A stretch of 32,461 bases of DNA from JBGSMF01 sp964651475. GTDB taxonomy: Bacteria; Chloroflexota; Anaerolineae; Fen-1058. Below the pieces are notes generated by a model. The model had not been told where the DNA came from, ran no database searches, and was given only the letters and a program-made list of their open reading frames with translations. Below are positions 1 through 8,311 of the stretch, piece by piece (the first letter of the stretch is position 1; the number at the start of each line of letters is the position of its first letter). A program made the translations under genes and the position numbers. The stretch lies in the NCBI GenBank assembly GCA_964651475.1, contig CAZYXV010000042.1, forward strand, positions 1 through 32,461. Direction: 5' to 3'.

Positions 1-375
1 GTGACACAAGAGCGTGTTAGATTTTTAAGGTTCAAAAAAATAGTCTAAACTTCAACAGCATAATACATACCATATTCTCACCTCATGGGGGCGATTTCAG
101 AGAGGTCCAAGAATTCGCCGATTTGACATTTTGGGTCAATTGCGTTATGTTTAAATAACATAACGACACAAATTTCATACCAAAAACATGCAACTCTCTT
201 GCCAGCTCACTGCACTGATTGCTCTAGCAATTTTGCCGACCCGCCCGGTTGTCGCTGATTTCTCCTTTGGGATGCTACGCTCAGCGTGACAATATCCCAA
301 TTCATCGGAAAAAAGAAACAACACATACTCCAAAGATTGACCGATAACAAAACTCGTGAAAAAACGCGCATAAAG
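1..375. other. Non-coding leader and promoter region upstream of the formate dehydrogenase operon
   Basis: No convincing gene is visible here. It is AT-rich compared with the rest of the window. It contains the promoter and dyad at 121-165 (listed separately) and, at 269-298, a small imperfect hairpin: GGGAT and ATCCC arms around an ACGC-TCA-GCGT inner stem. That hairpin resembles widely dispersed intergenic repeats. A 33-codon open frame at 188-289 has a hydrophobic N-terminus but no ribosome binding site. If the promoter at 123-151 is used, the transcript has a leader of more than 200 nt before fdhD1, long enough for leader-based control. I do not recognise a known riboswitch in it. Confidence 0.5.
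121..165 (+). promoter_or_regulatory. Promoter overlapped by a palindromic operator
   Basis: A perfect -35 hexamer TTGACA (123-128) is followed after 17 bases by TATGTT (146-151). The -10 lies inside a perfect inverted repeat, CGTTATGTT (143-151) and AACATAACG (157-165), separated by 5 bases. A smaller dyad, TTGAC (123-127) and GTCAA (135-139), covers the -35. This layout suggests repression of the fdh operon by a dimeric regulator; which regulator cannot be told from the sequence. Start of transcription is expected near 158. Confidence 0.55.
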
Positions 376-481
376 ATGACGGAGACATACCATATTTAAA
401 GACCGTGAACTATTAATATACAAAGATGAGAAAAAAAGCAATGCCCGGCATCCCATAGTCAAAGAGTCGCCATTAACCATA

Positions 482-1111
482 ATGTTCAACGGAGAAGAAC
501 TGGCAACTCTGGTATGTTCGCCACATTCATTTGAATTGCTGGCCATCGGGTTTTTAGTGAGCAAAGGAATTCTTCAAAATCGCAACGATCTGAAGAATAT
601 ATCGTGCCGACCGGAACAGGGAACCGTATGGGTTGATACAGTTAATGGCGCAACGCAGAGTAATAGCTCTAAGAGGCGCCCCACACCAATCACCCATACA
701 TCAAGGTTTACGGTAAAAGAACTGTTGAGCTTGGCCGCATTACTCGAGGAGGAGGCGAGAACCTTCAAGCTCACGGGTGGAGTTCATGAGGCAGCTTTGG
801 CGCACGGAGAAAGTTTTGTTGTCTACTATGAAGATATTAGCCGCCATAATGCCCTTGACCGCATACTTGGCTACACGTTTCTCAATGACATTGATACTTC
901 CGACAAGGCTGTTGTACAAAGCGCCCGCATCTCTTCCGAGTTATTGACCAAGGTAGCACAGATAGGTACGCCAGTCGTGGTTTCCCGATCAGCGCCGACC
1001 TGTTTATCCATAGACCTGGCTGAACAATTGGGGATTACGTTGATAGGTTTTGCTCGGGGGAACGGTCTGAATGTTTATACTCACCCTGGCAGGATTATGG
1101 TTATGGAATGA
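482..1111 (+). CDS. fdhD: FdhD-family formate dehydrogenase accessory protein, cysteine-poor paralogue
   Basis: FdhD passes sulfur from a cysteine desulfurase to the molybdenum/tungsten cofactor of formate dehydrogenase. Family signatures are clear: TGGVHEAAL (98-106), YEDISRHNALDRILG (116-130), and the C-terminal ISSELLTKVAQIGTPVVVSRSAPT stretch. The region that normally carries the sulfur-handling Cys motif (TSGCGxCG-like) is here residues 58-75, Ser/Pro/Thr-rich with no cysteine. The frame is open upstream to 380 and encodes a good FdhD N-terminus (ESPLTIMFNGEE), but contains no ATG, GTG or TTG before 482. An ATG at 376 in the neighbouring frame could supply the start if there is a one-base frameshift near 394. 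The gene overlaps the next one by 4 bp (ATGA), so the two are probably translationally coupled. The protein may be a scaffold or cofactor-binding variant rather than an active sulfurtransferase. Confidence 0.85.
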   Translation: MFNGEELATLVCSPHSFELLAIGFLVSKGILQNRNDLKNISCRPEQGTVWVDTVNGATQSNSSKRRPTPITHTSRFTVKELLSLAALLEEEARTFKLTGGVHEAALAHGESFVVYYEDISRHNALDRILGYTFLNDIDTSDKAVVQSARISSELLTKVAQIGTPVVVSRSAPTCLSIDLAEQLGITLIGFARGNGLNVYTHPGRIMVME

Positions 1112-1680
1112 ATACGATTTGCCATTACACTGTTGAACAATATATTGATAAACTCACCGAATTCCATAGCAACTTGGCCCCAGGCGTCTTGCTTGGCGGG
1201 TTTATGGTTGATGCCGCAGTAAAAAGAATGACTGCATACGAGTTTTTCGACGCGATATGCGAATCCACCGACTGCCTCCCCGACGCCATACAGATTCTCA
1301 CCCCTTGCACCGTCGGCAACGGCTGGCTCAAAATAGTCAATACGGGCCGCTTTGCCATAACCCTGTATGATAAAAAAAGCGGGAAGGGGGTCCGCGTCAG
1401 CATGGACGCGTCAAAACTGGACCGCTACCCGGAAATTAAAAACTGGTTTATGCGGCTAACATCAAAACGCGAGCAAGATAAAGGCACGCTGATCAGCGAG
1501 ATCCGGGCGGCAGGGCACGAGATTTTTTCGATAAAACCCGTCAGGATTTCGCCGGCGCTCCTCGGCAAGCCCGCCGCGCCCCATATCGCATTATGCACAT
1601 CATGTGGTGAAGCATATCCCGAAAACGACAGCGGGCTGTGCCGGGCGTGCCAGGGAATGGACCTTTACATTTATGGCTAA
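1108..1680 (+). CDS. FmdE-family protein with C-terminal zinc ribbon
   Basis: This 190-aa protein resembles the family named after formylmethanofuran dehydrogenase subunit E. Visible signatures are FHSNLAPGVLLGGFMVDAA (19-37), corresponding to the usual FHGHxxPG motif, then DCLPDAIQILTPCTVGNG (55-72) and a Cys4 zinc ribbon (C163, C166, C178, C181). In the first motif H20 is kept but the second His is Asn22. FmdE-like genes often sit next to molybdenum or tungsten formate dehydrogenase genes, and a role in metal or cofactor handling is inferred; the exact reaction is unknown. It starts inside the end of fdhD1 and is followed by a 123-bp gap with a stem-loop. Confidence 0.75.
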   Translation: MNTICHYTVEQYIDKLTEFHSNLAPGVLLGGFMVDAAVKRMTAYEFFDAICESTDCLPDAIQILTPCTVGNGWLKIVNTGRFAITLYDKKSGKGVRVSMDASKLDRYPEIKNWFMRLTSKREQDKGTLISEIRAAGHEIFSIKPVRISPALLGKPAAPHIALCTSCGEAYPENDSGLCRACQGMDLYIYG

Positions 1681-1683
1681 GGG

Positions 1684-1746
1684 TTAAATAACTTGTTGCA
1701 GCTTGCTTTGCGTGGATTATGGCACCGTTATGAGCAAGTTGTTTAA
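1684..1746 (+). promoter_or_regulatory. Intergenic stem-loop between the FmdE-like gene and the NuoEF gene
   Basis: TTAAATAACTTG (1684-1695) can pair with CAAGTTGTTTAA (1735-1746) with a single G-U wobble. The stem can be extended by two more pairs inward. There is no U-tract after it, so it is not a typical intrinsic terminator. It may be an mRNA processing, stability or attenuation element within the operon. Confidence 0.5.
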
Positions 1747-1793
1747 TTCTAAATCCTTAGCATCTCGATCGCAGTGAAATAACACTCATACTC

Positions 1794-1800
1794 AGGAGGT
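1794..1800 (+). promoter_or_regulatory. Strong ribosome binding site for the NuoEF fusion
   Basis: AGGAGGT lies just upstream of the ATG at 1804. It is the strongest Shine-Dalgarno sequence in the operon and fixes the start of the fusion gene. The short gap to the ATG is typical. Confidence 0.8.
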
Positions 1801-1803
1801 ATC

Positions 1804-3519
1804 ATGAAAACAGAAATTCAAGAGAGAGTGAGCAATATTATCGGGAGATACCCCAAAAGAGAATCTGCCGTTCTGCCCATCATGCAACTTTTACAAAAAG
1901 AGAACGACAACCATTTGAGCGCGTCTGCGATGGAGGATGCCGCTCAAGCGCTCGGTGTGAGTGCGAGCCGCATTTATGGCATAGCGACGTATTATACAAT
2001 GTTCAATCCTAAACCAGTCGGGAAATACCACCTGCAAGTGGACACGTGCGTTCCGGGTTTTCTTCACGGGGCAGACGAGATTGTCAAGCATCTCTGCGAA
2101 AAGCTCGGCGTTGCCGTCGGCGAAACCACGCCGGACGGGCTGTTTACGCTGTCCACGGTGCAGGACCTCGCCTCCTGCGCGACAGCGCCGGTCATTCAGG
2201 TGAATGATCGGTACTATGAAAACATGACCGTGGAAAATACCGACCAGCTCATCGAGGCACTGAAAAAAGGGCGAGAGCCAGACAATGACCCCTCAATGAA
2301 TGTCGTATCCAAGTGCAAAATATTGCTGAATGATCGAACCCGACCAGATTGCCGCACGCTTGCGTTTTACAAAAAGAGCGGCGGATACCAGGCCCTGAAA
2401 AAGGCCCTGGCGATGAAGCGAGAAGATGTCACGGGCGAGGTAAAAGAGTCGGGCATACGTGGGCGCGGCGGCGCGGGGTTTCCCGCCGGACTAAAGTGGT
2501 TGTTTCTGCCTAAAAACGACCCGCGGCCTGTGTACCTCATCTGCAACGCGGATGAAGGCGAGCCAGGCACTTTTAAGGACAGGCAGATTATGGAGTTTAA
2601 TCCCCACCTGCTCATTGAGGGGATCGCCATCAGCGCCTATGCCATCGGCGCGGCCAAGGCGTTTATGTACATCCGCGGCGAGTTTGGGTGGATTGCCGAC
2701 ATTCTCGAAACAGCTATCGAAGAAGCCAAGCAAGACGGACAGCTTGCCCACGTGGACATTGTCGTTCATCGGGGAGCAGGCTCTTATGTGTGCGGCGATG
2801 AAACCGCCCAGATCGAATCCATCGAGGGCAAGAGAGGCAATCCAAGGTCCAAGCCACCGTTTCCCGCTAGCTTTGGATTGTACGGATGCCCGACCGTCGT
2901 CAATAATGTCGAGACCCTATCCAACATACCATATATCATCCAGCACGGCGCTGAAGCCTTTAAAAAGATTGGGGGCCCCAATGACTATGGCCCCAAGGTT
3001 TATGGGGTGTGCGGCCACGTTAACAAGCCCGGCGTTTACGAGTATCCGTTGGGCACCAGGCTTGATACCATACTCGAGGCAGCAGGCGGGGTCAAAGGGA
3101 AATTGAAAGGTGTGATTGTTGGTGGTCTTTCCGTTCCCATCCTCACCGCGGCGGAGGCCAAAGACCTGCTTCTTGATTATGCTTCGTGCATCAAAGCGGG
3201 AACGGCGCTCGGTTCAGGGGGCATCATTGTGATCAACGACACCGTGCCCATCCCCCAGCTTGCCTTGAGGACCATCGAATTTTACGAGCACGAATCGTGC
3301 GGCCAGTGCACACCGTGCCGAGAAGGCACGCTCGTTATCGCCAGCAAGCTCCGCGCGCTCGTTGAAGGGCGAGGGAAAAAAGAGGACATTGATTTGATCT
3401 TGCACCTGTGCGCAAACATCCGCGGGCTTACTATATGCCCTACCGGAGAGGCTTTTGCGCTGCCGATACAGGCTATGGTGGCCAAGTTCAAGCCGGAATT
3501 TGAAGCGTTGATCAAATAA
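1804..3519 (+). CDS. NuoE-NuoF fusion: NAD(H)-binding flavoprotein subunit of formate dehydrogenase
   Basis: This 571-aa protein joins a NuoE-like thioredoxin-fold domain (about 1-155) to a NuoF domain (about 175-571), as in several soluble NAD-dependent formate dehydrogenases and hydrogenases. The NuoF part looks intact: FMN/NADH motifs GRGGAGFPAGLKW (220-232) and ADEGEPGTFKDR (249-260), GAGSYVCGDETA (324-335), and a [4Fe-4S] site at C499, C502, C505 and C545. The NuoE [2Fe-2S] site is degraded. Positions normally Cys are Asp80, Gly85 and Asp121; C125 is kept and a displaced C82 is present. Electrons from formate would pass via the downstream catalytic subunit to FMN and NAD+, or in reverse for CO2 reduction. 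There is no extra C-terminal ferredoxin domain. Confidence 0.9.
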   Translation: MKTEIQERVSNIIGRYPKRESAVLPIMQLLQKENDNHLSASAMEDAAQALGVSASRIYGIATYYTMFNPKPVGKYHLQVDTCVPGFLHGADEIVKHLCEKLGVAVGETTPDGLFTLSTVQDLASCATAPVIQVNDRYYENMTVENTDQLIEALKKGREPDNDPSMNVVSKCKILLNDRTRPDCRTLAFYKKSGGYQALKKALAMKREDVTGEVKESGIRGRGGAGFPAGLKWLFLPKNDPRPVYLICNADEGEPGTFKDRQIMEFNPHLLIEGIAISAYAIGAAKAFMYIRGEFGWIADILETAIEEAKQDGQLAHVDIVVHRGAGSYVCGDETAQIESIEGKRGNPRSKPPFPASFGLYGCPTVVNNVETLSNIPYIIQHGAEAFKKIGGPNDYGPKVYGVCGHVNKPGVYEYPLGTRLDTILEAAGGVKGKLKGVIVGGLSVPILTAAEAKDLLLDYASCIKAGTALGSGGIIVINDTVPIPQLALRTIEFYEHESCGQCTPCREGTLVIASKLRALVEGRGKKEDIDLILHLCANIRGLTICPTGEAFALPIQAMVAKFKPEFEALIK

Positions 3520-3531
3520 GGAGAATCCGCT

Positions 3532-6219
3532 ATGAGCAAAACGTTTTTTATTGATGGGAAAAAGATTGCGTTTGAAGGAGACAAAACCGTTCTCCAGGTG
3601 GCGCGAGAGAACGGCATCTATATCCCCTCCCTATGCTATCATCCCAAGCTCGGGCCGGCGAGCATGTGCCGCGTCTGCGTGGTGGAGGTAGAAGGAGTGC
3701 GGGGACTGCAAACGGCCTGTACGCTGGTTCCAACAGAGGGTATGAAGGTCCAAACGGCTACGGCGCGCGTTATCGAGGCCCGCAAGCTGGTGGTCAACCT
3801 GCTCCTGGCGAACGGGAATCACAATTGCCTCTCCTGCGAAGCGAATGGCGATTGTGAGCTCCAGGACGCGGCATACCATCTTGGAATTCAAGTGCCCGCT
3901 TTTCTGGTTGAGCAATGGGAGCCTAGAGACGAATCAGTCGCCTTTATCATGCGCGACCCCGGCAAATGCATCCAGTGCGGGCGCTGCATCGAGGGCTGCA
4001 ATCGCCTGGTGGTGAACGAAGTGCTCGATTTCGGGTTCAGAGGCAGACATACCAGAGTGATCTGCGATTCAGATAAACCCATGGGCCAGTCAACCTGCGT
4101 GCAGTGCGGCGAATGTGTCCAGCTCTGCCCGGTGGGCGCGCTCATTGACAAAAAGGCGATAGGCCAGGCCCGCGCCTGGGAAACCAGACGCGTCAGGACC
4201 ACCTGCCCTTACTGCGGCGTTGGCTGTCAGCTCGAGCTTCACGTCAAAGGCGACCAAATCGTTCGGGTCAAGGGTGTGGATGGCGCTCAGCCGAACCAGG
4301 GCCACCTGTGCGTCAAGGGCCGCTACGGCTACGACTTTATCTATTCGAAGGATCGCCTCACCACTCCGCTCATTAGAGATGGAGATGGCTTTCGCGAGGC
4401 CAGTTGGGACGAGGCACTGGACATTGTCGCCAACAAATTCAAGCAAATCATCCAAGAATCCGGGCCGGATGCGATAGCGGGAGTAAGCTGCGCGAGGAGC
4501 ACCAACGAAGATTCGTACAGCATGCAAAAACTTTTTAGGGCGGTCATTGGCACAAACAACATTGATCACTGCGCCCGTACCTGACACGCCCCCACGGTTG
4601 CCGGTCTGGCAACATCATTCGGTTCAGGCGCAATGACCAACTCGTTCAGCGAATTTGAAAACGCCAAGCTCTTTTTCCTTATCGGCACAAACATGACCGA
4701 GGCGCATCCCGTGGCGTCCTATTTCGTCAAGCGAGCTGTGCTGAAAGGTGCCAAGCTTATCGTCGCCGACCCACGGAAACATGCCCTCGCCCAAAAAGCC
4801 CACATCTTTGCCCAGATCAAAGTCGGCTCAGATGTGGCTTTCCTCAATGGCATTATGCACGTGCTCATTTCTGAAGACCTCTATGACAAGAAATTCGTAG
4901 AGGAGAACTGTACCGATTTCGAGGATTTGAAAGCCAAGGTCATGGAATACCCCCCTGAAAGGGCGGCGCAGATATCCGGCGTCCCGGTCGAAATGATTCA
5001 AGAGATCGCCCGTACCATGGCCTCCATAAAGCCTGGAATGCTCTGCTATACACTTGGCATCACAGAACATACTTGCGGCAAAAACAATGTCATGTCAGTA
5101 GCCAACCTCCAGATGCTGCTCGGTAACATGGGAATGGAAAGCGCCGGGGTGAACCCGCTGCGCGGCCAGAACAACGTCCAGGGCGCGTGCGACATGGGGG
5201 CTTTGCCCGGGACCTATCCCGGCTATCAGAGCGTCACGAATCCAGAAAGCAAGGCCAAATTCGCCAAGGTGTGGGGAGTGGACAATCTCTCTGACAAATT
5301 TGGGCTTACGATACCAGAGATGATGGCTGGCCTCCCAACGAAAAAAATCCGAGGGTTTTACATCTTTGGAGAGAATTTGACCAATTCAGAGCCAAACATC
5401 ACCCACGTGGAACACGAACTCGCTTCGGCAGAGTTCATCGTGTGCAACGATATCTTTCCGACCGAAACCACCCGCTTTGCCCACGTCATCCTCCCAGCCG
5501 CAGCCTGGTGCGAGGATGATGGGACATACACAAACAGCGAGCGGCGGGTCAACCGCGTGCGCAAGATCAAGGACGCCCCGGGCCAGGCCAAGCCAAACTG
5601 GTGGATATTCAAAGAGCTCGCCCGGCGGATGGGCCAAGAGTGGCCGTCAAACAGCGCGCAAGAGATATGGGACAACGAGGTGTCCATGCTCGCCCCAGCC
5701 TACGCCGGGATAAAATATTCGCGCATCGAACAGGACGGGCTGCAATGGCCCTGCCCAAGCCTTGACCACCCCGGAACGCGGTTCCTGCACAAAGACGGCA
5801 AGTTCTCTCGCGGCAAGGGGCTGTTCAAGGGAATTGACTGGACACCTCCGGCGGAGGTCGAGGATGAAGAGTATCCATTCGTCCTCAGCACGGGGCGACG
5901 TCTGTTCCACTATCACACCCGGACGCAGACAAGCCGGGTTGGCCTCGACCAGATACTTGCGGAAGAAACGGCCGATATTTCCCCTGTGGATGCGGCTAAC
6001 CTCGGCATTGCCGATGGGGCATACGTTATCGTCAGCTCGCGCCGCGGATCGGTCAAGGTCAAGGCCCGGCTGACCGAACAGATTCCACCCGGGCTGGTGT
6101 GGATGGCATTCCACTTTCGTGAAGGAAACGCAAACTGGCTTACCAACAACGTGTTCGATCCCGACACCAAAACAGCGGAATATAAGGCCTGCGCTATCAA
6201 AATCGAGAAAGTGATGTAA
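3532..6219 (+). CDS. fdhA: Selenocysteine formate dehydrogenase, catalytic subunit with NuoG-like iron-sulfur N-terminus
   Basis: Formate/CO2 oxidoreductase of the molybdopterin family, 895 aa when the in-frame UGA at 4582-4584 is read as selenocysteine (U351). N-terminal [2Fe-2S] site: C35, C46, C49, C63. His/Cys [4Fe-4S] region: H97, C99, C102, C108. Two ferredoxin-type [4Fe-4S] clusters: C146/149/152/156 and C189/192/195/199. The catalytic domain starts near 222 with C225, C228, C232 and C260. Sec lies in CART-U-HAPTVAGLATSFGSG, the expected formate dehydrogenase context. The two halves share a frame and a SECIS hairpin follows the UGA, so the UGA is not a true stop. The start is set by AGGAGA 12 bases after the NuoEF stop. 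The NuoG-like N-terminus should dock to the NuoEF protein, giving a soluble NAD-linked enzyme. Mo versus W cannot be decided. Confidence 0.93.
4597..4613 (+). promoter_or_regulatory. Bacterial SECIS element of the first formate dehydrogenase
   Basis: Twelve bases after the UGA, GTTGCC (4597-4602) pairs perfectly with GGCAAC (4608-4613) around the loop GGTCT. The same loop sequence is the SelB-binding signature of the E. coli fdhF SECIS. The element is also coding (VAGLA). Confidence 0.88.
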
Positions 6220-6232
6220 AGGATAAAATACC

Positions 6233-8275
6233 ATGATCGAATATAAAAATGTACTAACCACCTGCCCTTACTGCGGCACAGGCTGTGGACTTTGGCTTGA
6301 GGTATTGAATAATGAGCTGGTCGGAATATTACCGGCAAAGCGCCACCCGATTAGCCAGGGCGGATTATGCATCAAAGGCTGGAACGCGCATGCCTTTGTC
6401 AACCACCCCGACCGCCTGAAAAGGCCCTTAATTCGCAAGAACGGCAAGCTGGAAGAGGCGAGCTGGGACGAAACGCTTCAACTTGTCGCTGATAAATTTG
6501 GAGAGATCAAGGCTCAAAGCGGGCCTGACAGCCTCGGTTTCTTCACCTCGTCCAGGTGCACAAATGAAGAAAACTATATCATGCAAAAATTTGCCCGCGC
6601 GGTGATTGGAACCAATAACGTTGACAACTGCGCCCGCCTCTGACACTCTCCCACCGTGGCCGGTCTGGCCGCGGCGTTTGGGAGTGGAGCGATGACAAAT
6701 TCAATTCCTGAATTTGGAACAGACACCAATTGCTTTTTTATTATCGGTTCCAACACGACAGAGGCTCATCCATTGCTATCCATGCACGTCCTACAGGGCC
6801 ACAAACGGGGCGCGAAGCTGATCGTCGTAGACCCGCGCAAGACTCAAATCGGCCATTGGGCAGATATGTATTATGCGCTTCAACCGGGAACGGATGTGGC
6901 TCTGATCAACGGATTGATGAACATTATCATCAGCGAGGGATTGCACGATAAAGCTTTTATCAAGGAGCGCACCGAAGATTTTGAGGCGCTCGAGTCCGTG
7001 GTTGCTAAATACACCCCGGAAAAAGTTGCCGCGATATGCAACGTTCCGGTAGAGGGTCTCTATGAAATTGCGCGCACCTATGCAAAAATTAAACCGGCTG
7101 CCATTTTGTACACCTTGGGCATCACCGAACACACGACTGGCTTGGACAACGTCAAATCTTGCGCAAACCTGGCTATGTTATGCGGCAACATGGGCATCGC
7201 CGGCGGCGGCGTCAACCCGCTGCGCGGCCAAAACAATGTGCAGGGCGCCTGCGATATGGGAGGACTGCCCAACGTCTACCCCGGTTACCAGGTGGTCACA
7301 TCAGAGGACGTGCAGAAAAAATTCCAGGACGCCTGGGGCTCAGCCGGACCGTTAACCGTCGGCCTGACGAGCACACAAATGCTTCCCGCCGCTGGAGAAG
7401 GCAAAATACGCGGCCTATATATTTTCGGTGAAAATCCCATGGTCGCTGATCCGAACACAAACCACGTCCGCCATTGCTTGGAACATACAGACTTTTTGGT
7501 GGTCCAGGATATTTTTCTGACCGAGACAGCCCAGTTGGCCCACGTGGTTCTGCCAGGCGCCTCATTTGCCGAAGCAGATGGCACGTACACAAACTCTGAT
7601 CGGCGCGTTCAACGAGTGCGCAAGGCGATTGAGCCGATTGGCGAGTCAAAAGAAAATTGGCGCATTATATGCGAATTAGCCAAAAAGATGGGCTCTAAAG
7701 CTTTTAATTTCGATTCAGCCCAGGCCGTCATGGAAGAAATCAGCCGATTAACCCCCAGTTACGGCGGAATCAATTACGAGCGATTAGAGACCTCGGGGTT
7801 GCAATGGCCCTGCCCATCTGTGGATCATCCTGGAACACCGTACTTGCACAAGGGTAAATTCGCGCGTGGTTTGGGGAAATTCTTTGCCCTCGAGTTCAGA
7901 GAAGCGGCTGAACTACCCGACGACGAATACCCCCTCTTGCTGACCACGGGCCGCATAATGTTCCAATACCACACCGGTTCAATGACCCGCCGCTCGCCAA
8001 AACTGGAAAGCGAAGCGCCAGAAGCTTACATCGAGATTCACGAGGACGACGCCGAAAAGATTGGCTTGAATGGTCGCAAGCGCGTGCGCGTCTCGAGCCG
8101 ACGAGGGCAAATCGAACTGGGCGTGCGCATTACGAATGACATCAGACGCGGTGTTGTGTACATTCCCTTTCACTGGGCAGAAGCAGCCGCCAATGTTCTC
8201 ACGAACGATGCCCTCGATCCGGTTACCAAGACCCCAGAATACAAAGTTTGCGCTGTCAAAGTCGAGTTAGCATAA
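6233..8275 (+). CDS. fdhF: Second selenocysteine formate dehydrogenase catalytic subunit (FdhF/FdhH-like)
   Basis: 680 aa when the in-frame UGA at 6641-6643 is read as selenocysteine (U137). It begins directly with the catalytic-domain [4Fe-4S] motif (C11, C14, C18, C46) and has no upstream iron-sulfur domains, the architecture of E. coli FdhF (Sec140). The Sec context is CARL-U-HSPTVAGLAAAFGSG. Downstream, GITEHTTGLDN and NPLRGQNNVQGACDMGGLP stretches and a C-terminal molybdopterin-dinucleotide-binding domain match the first enzyme closely. It follows 3532-6219 by 13 bp with a modest AGGA site, in the same operon. Lacking its own electron-transfer clusters beyond one, it must use a partner, perhaps the iron-sulfur subunits of the first enzyme or proteins elsewhere. 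Confidence 0.92.
6654..6674 (+). promoter_or_regulatory. Bacterial SECIS element of the second formate dehydrogenase
   Basis: CCGTGGCC (6654-6661) pairs with GGCCGCGG (6667-6674), 8 bp with one U-G wobble, around the loop GGTCT (6662-6666). It begins 10 bases after the UGA. Loop and spacing match the first SECIS although the stem sequence differs. Confidence 0.88.
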
Positions 8276-8278
8276 GCA

Positions 8279-8311
8279 ACTAGCGACCAGGTATCTTACC
8301 TGGTCGCTAGT
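8279..8311 (+). terminator. Perfect hairpin after the formate dehydrogenase operon
   Basis: ACTAGCGACCAGGTA (8279-8293) pairs perfectly over 15 bp with its complement at 8297-8311 around a 3-base loop, starting 3 bases after the fdhF stop codon. It is not followed by a T-run, so it may act as a 3'-end stabiliser or a factor-assisted terminator rather than a classical intrinsic one. Confidence 0.5.

Noticed and set aside
188..289. 33-aa open frame with a hydrophobic N-terminus in the fdh leader
   Set aside because: No ribosome binding site, and its end lies in a dispersed-repeat-like hairpin; it could be a leader peptide but is not supported.
4582..4635. The UGA at 4582 as the end of one gene, with a separate gene from 4633
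   Set aside because: Same frame on both sides, family-perfect Sec context and a GGUCU SECIS hairpin show that it is read through.
6641..6660. The UGA at 6641 as a stop, with a new gene from 6656
   Set aside because: Same reasons: Sec position, continuous frame and a second SECIS hairpin.
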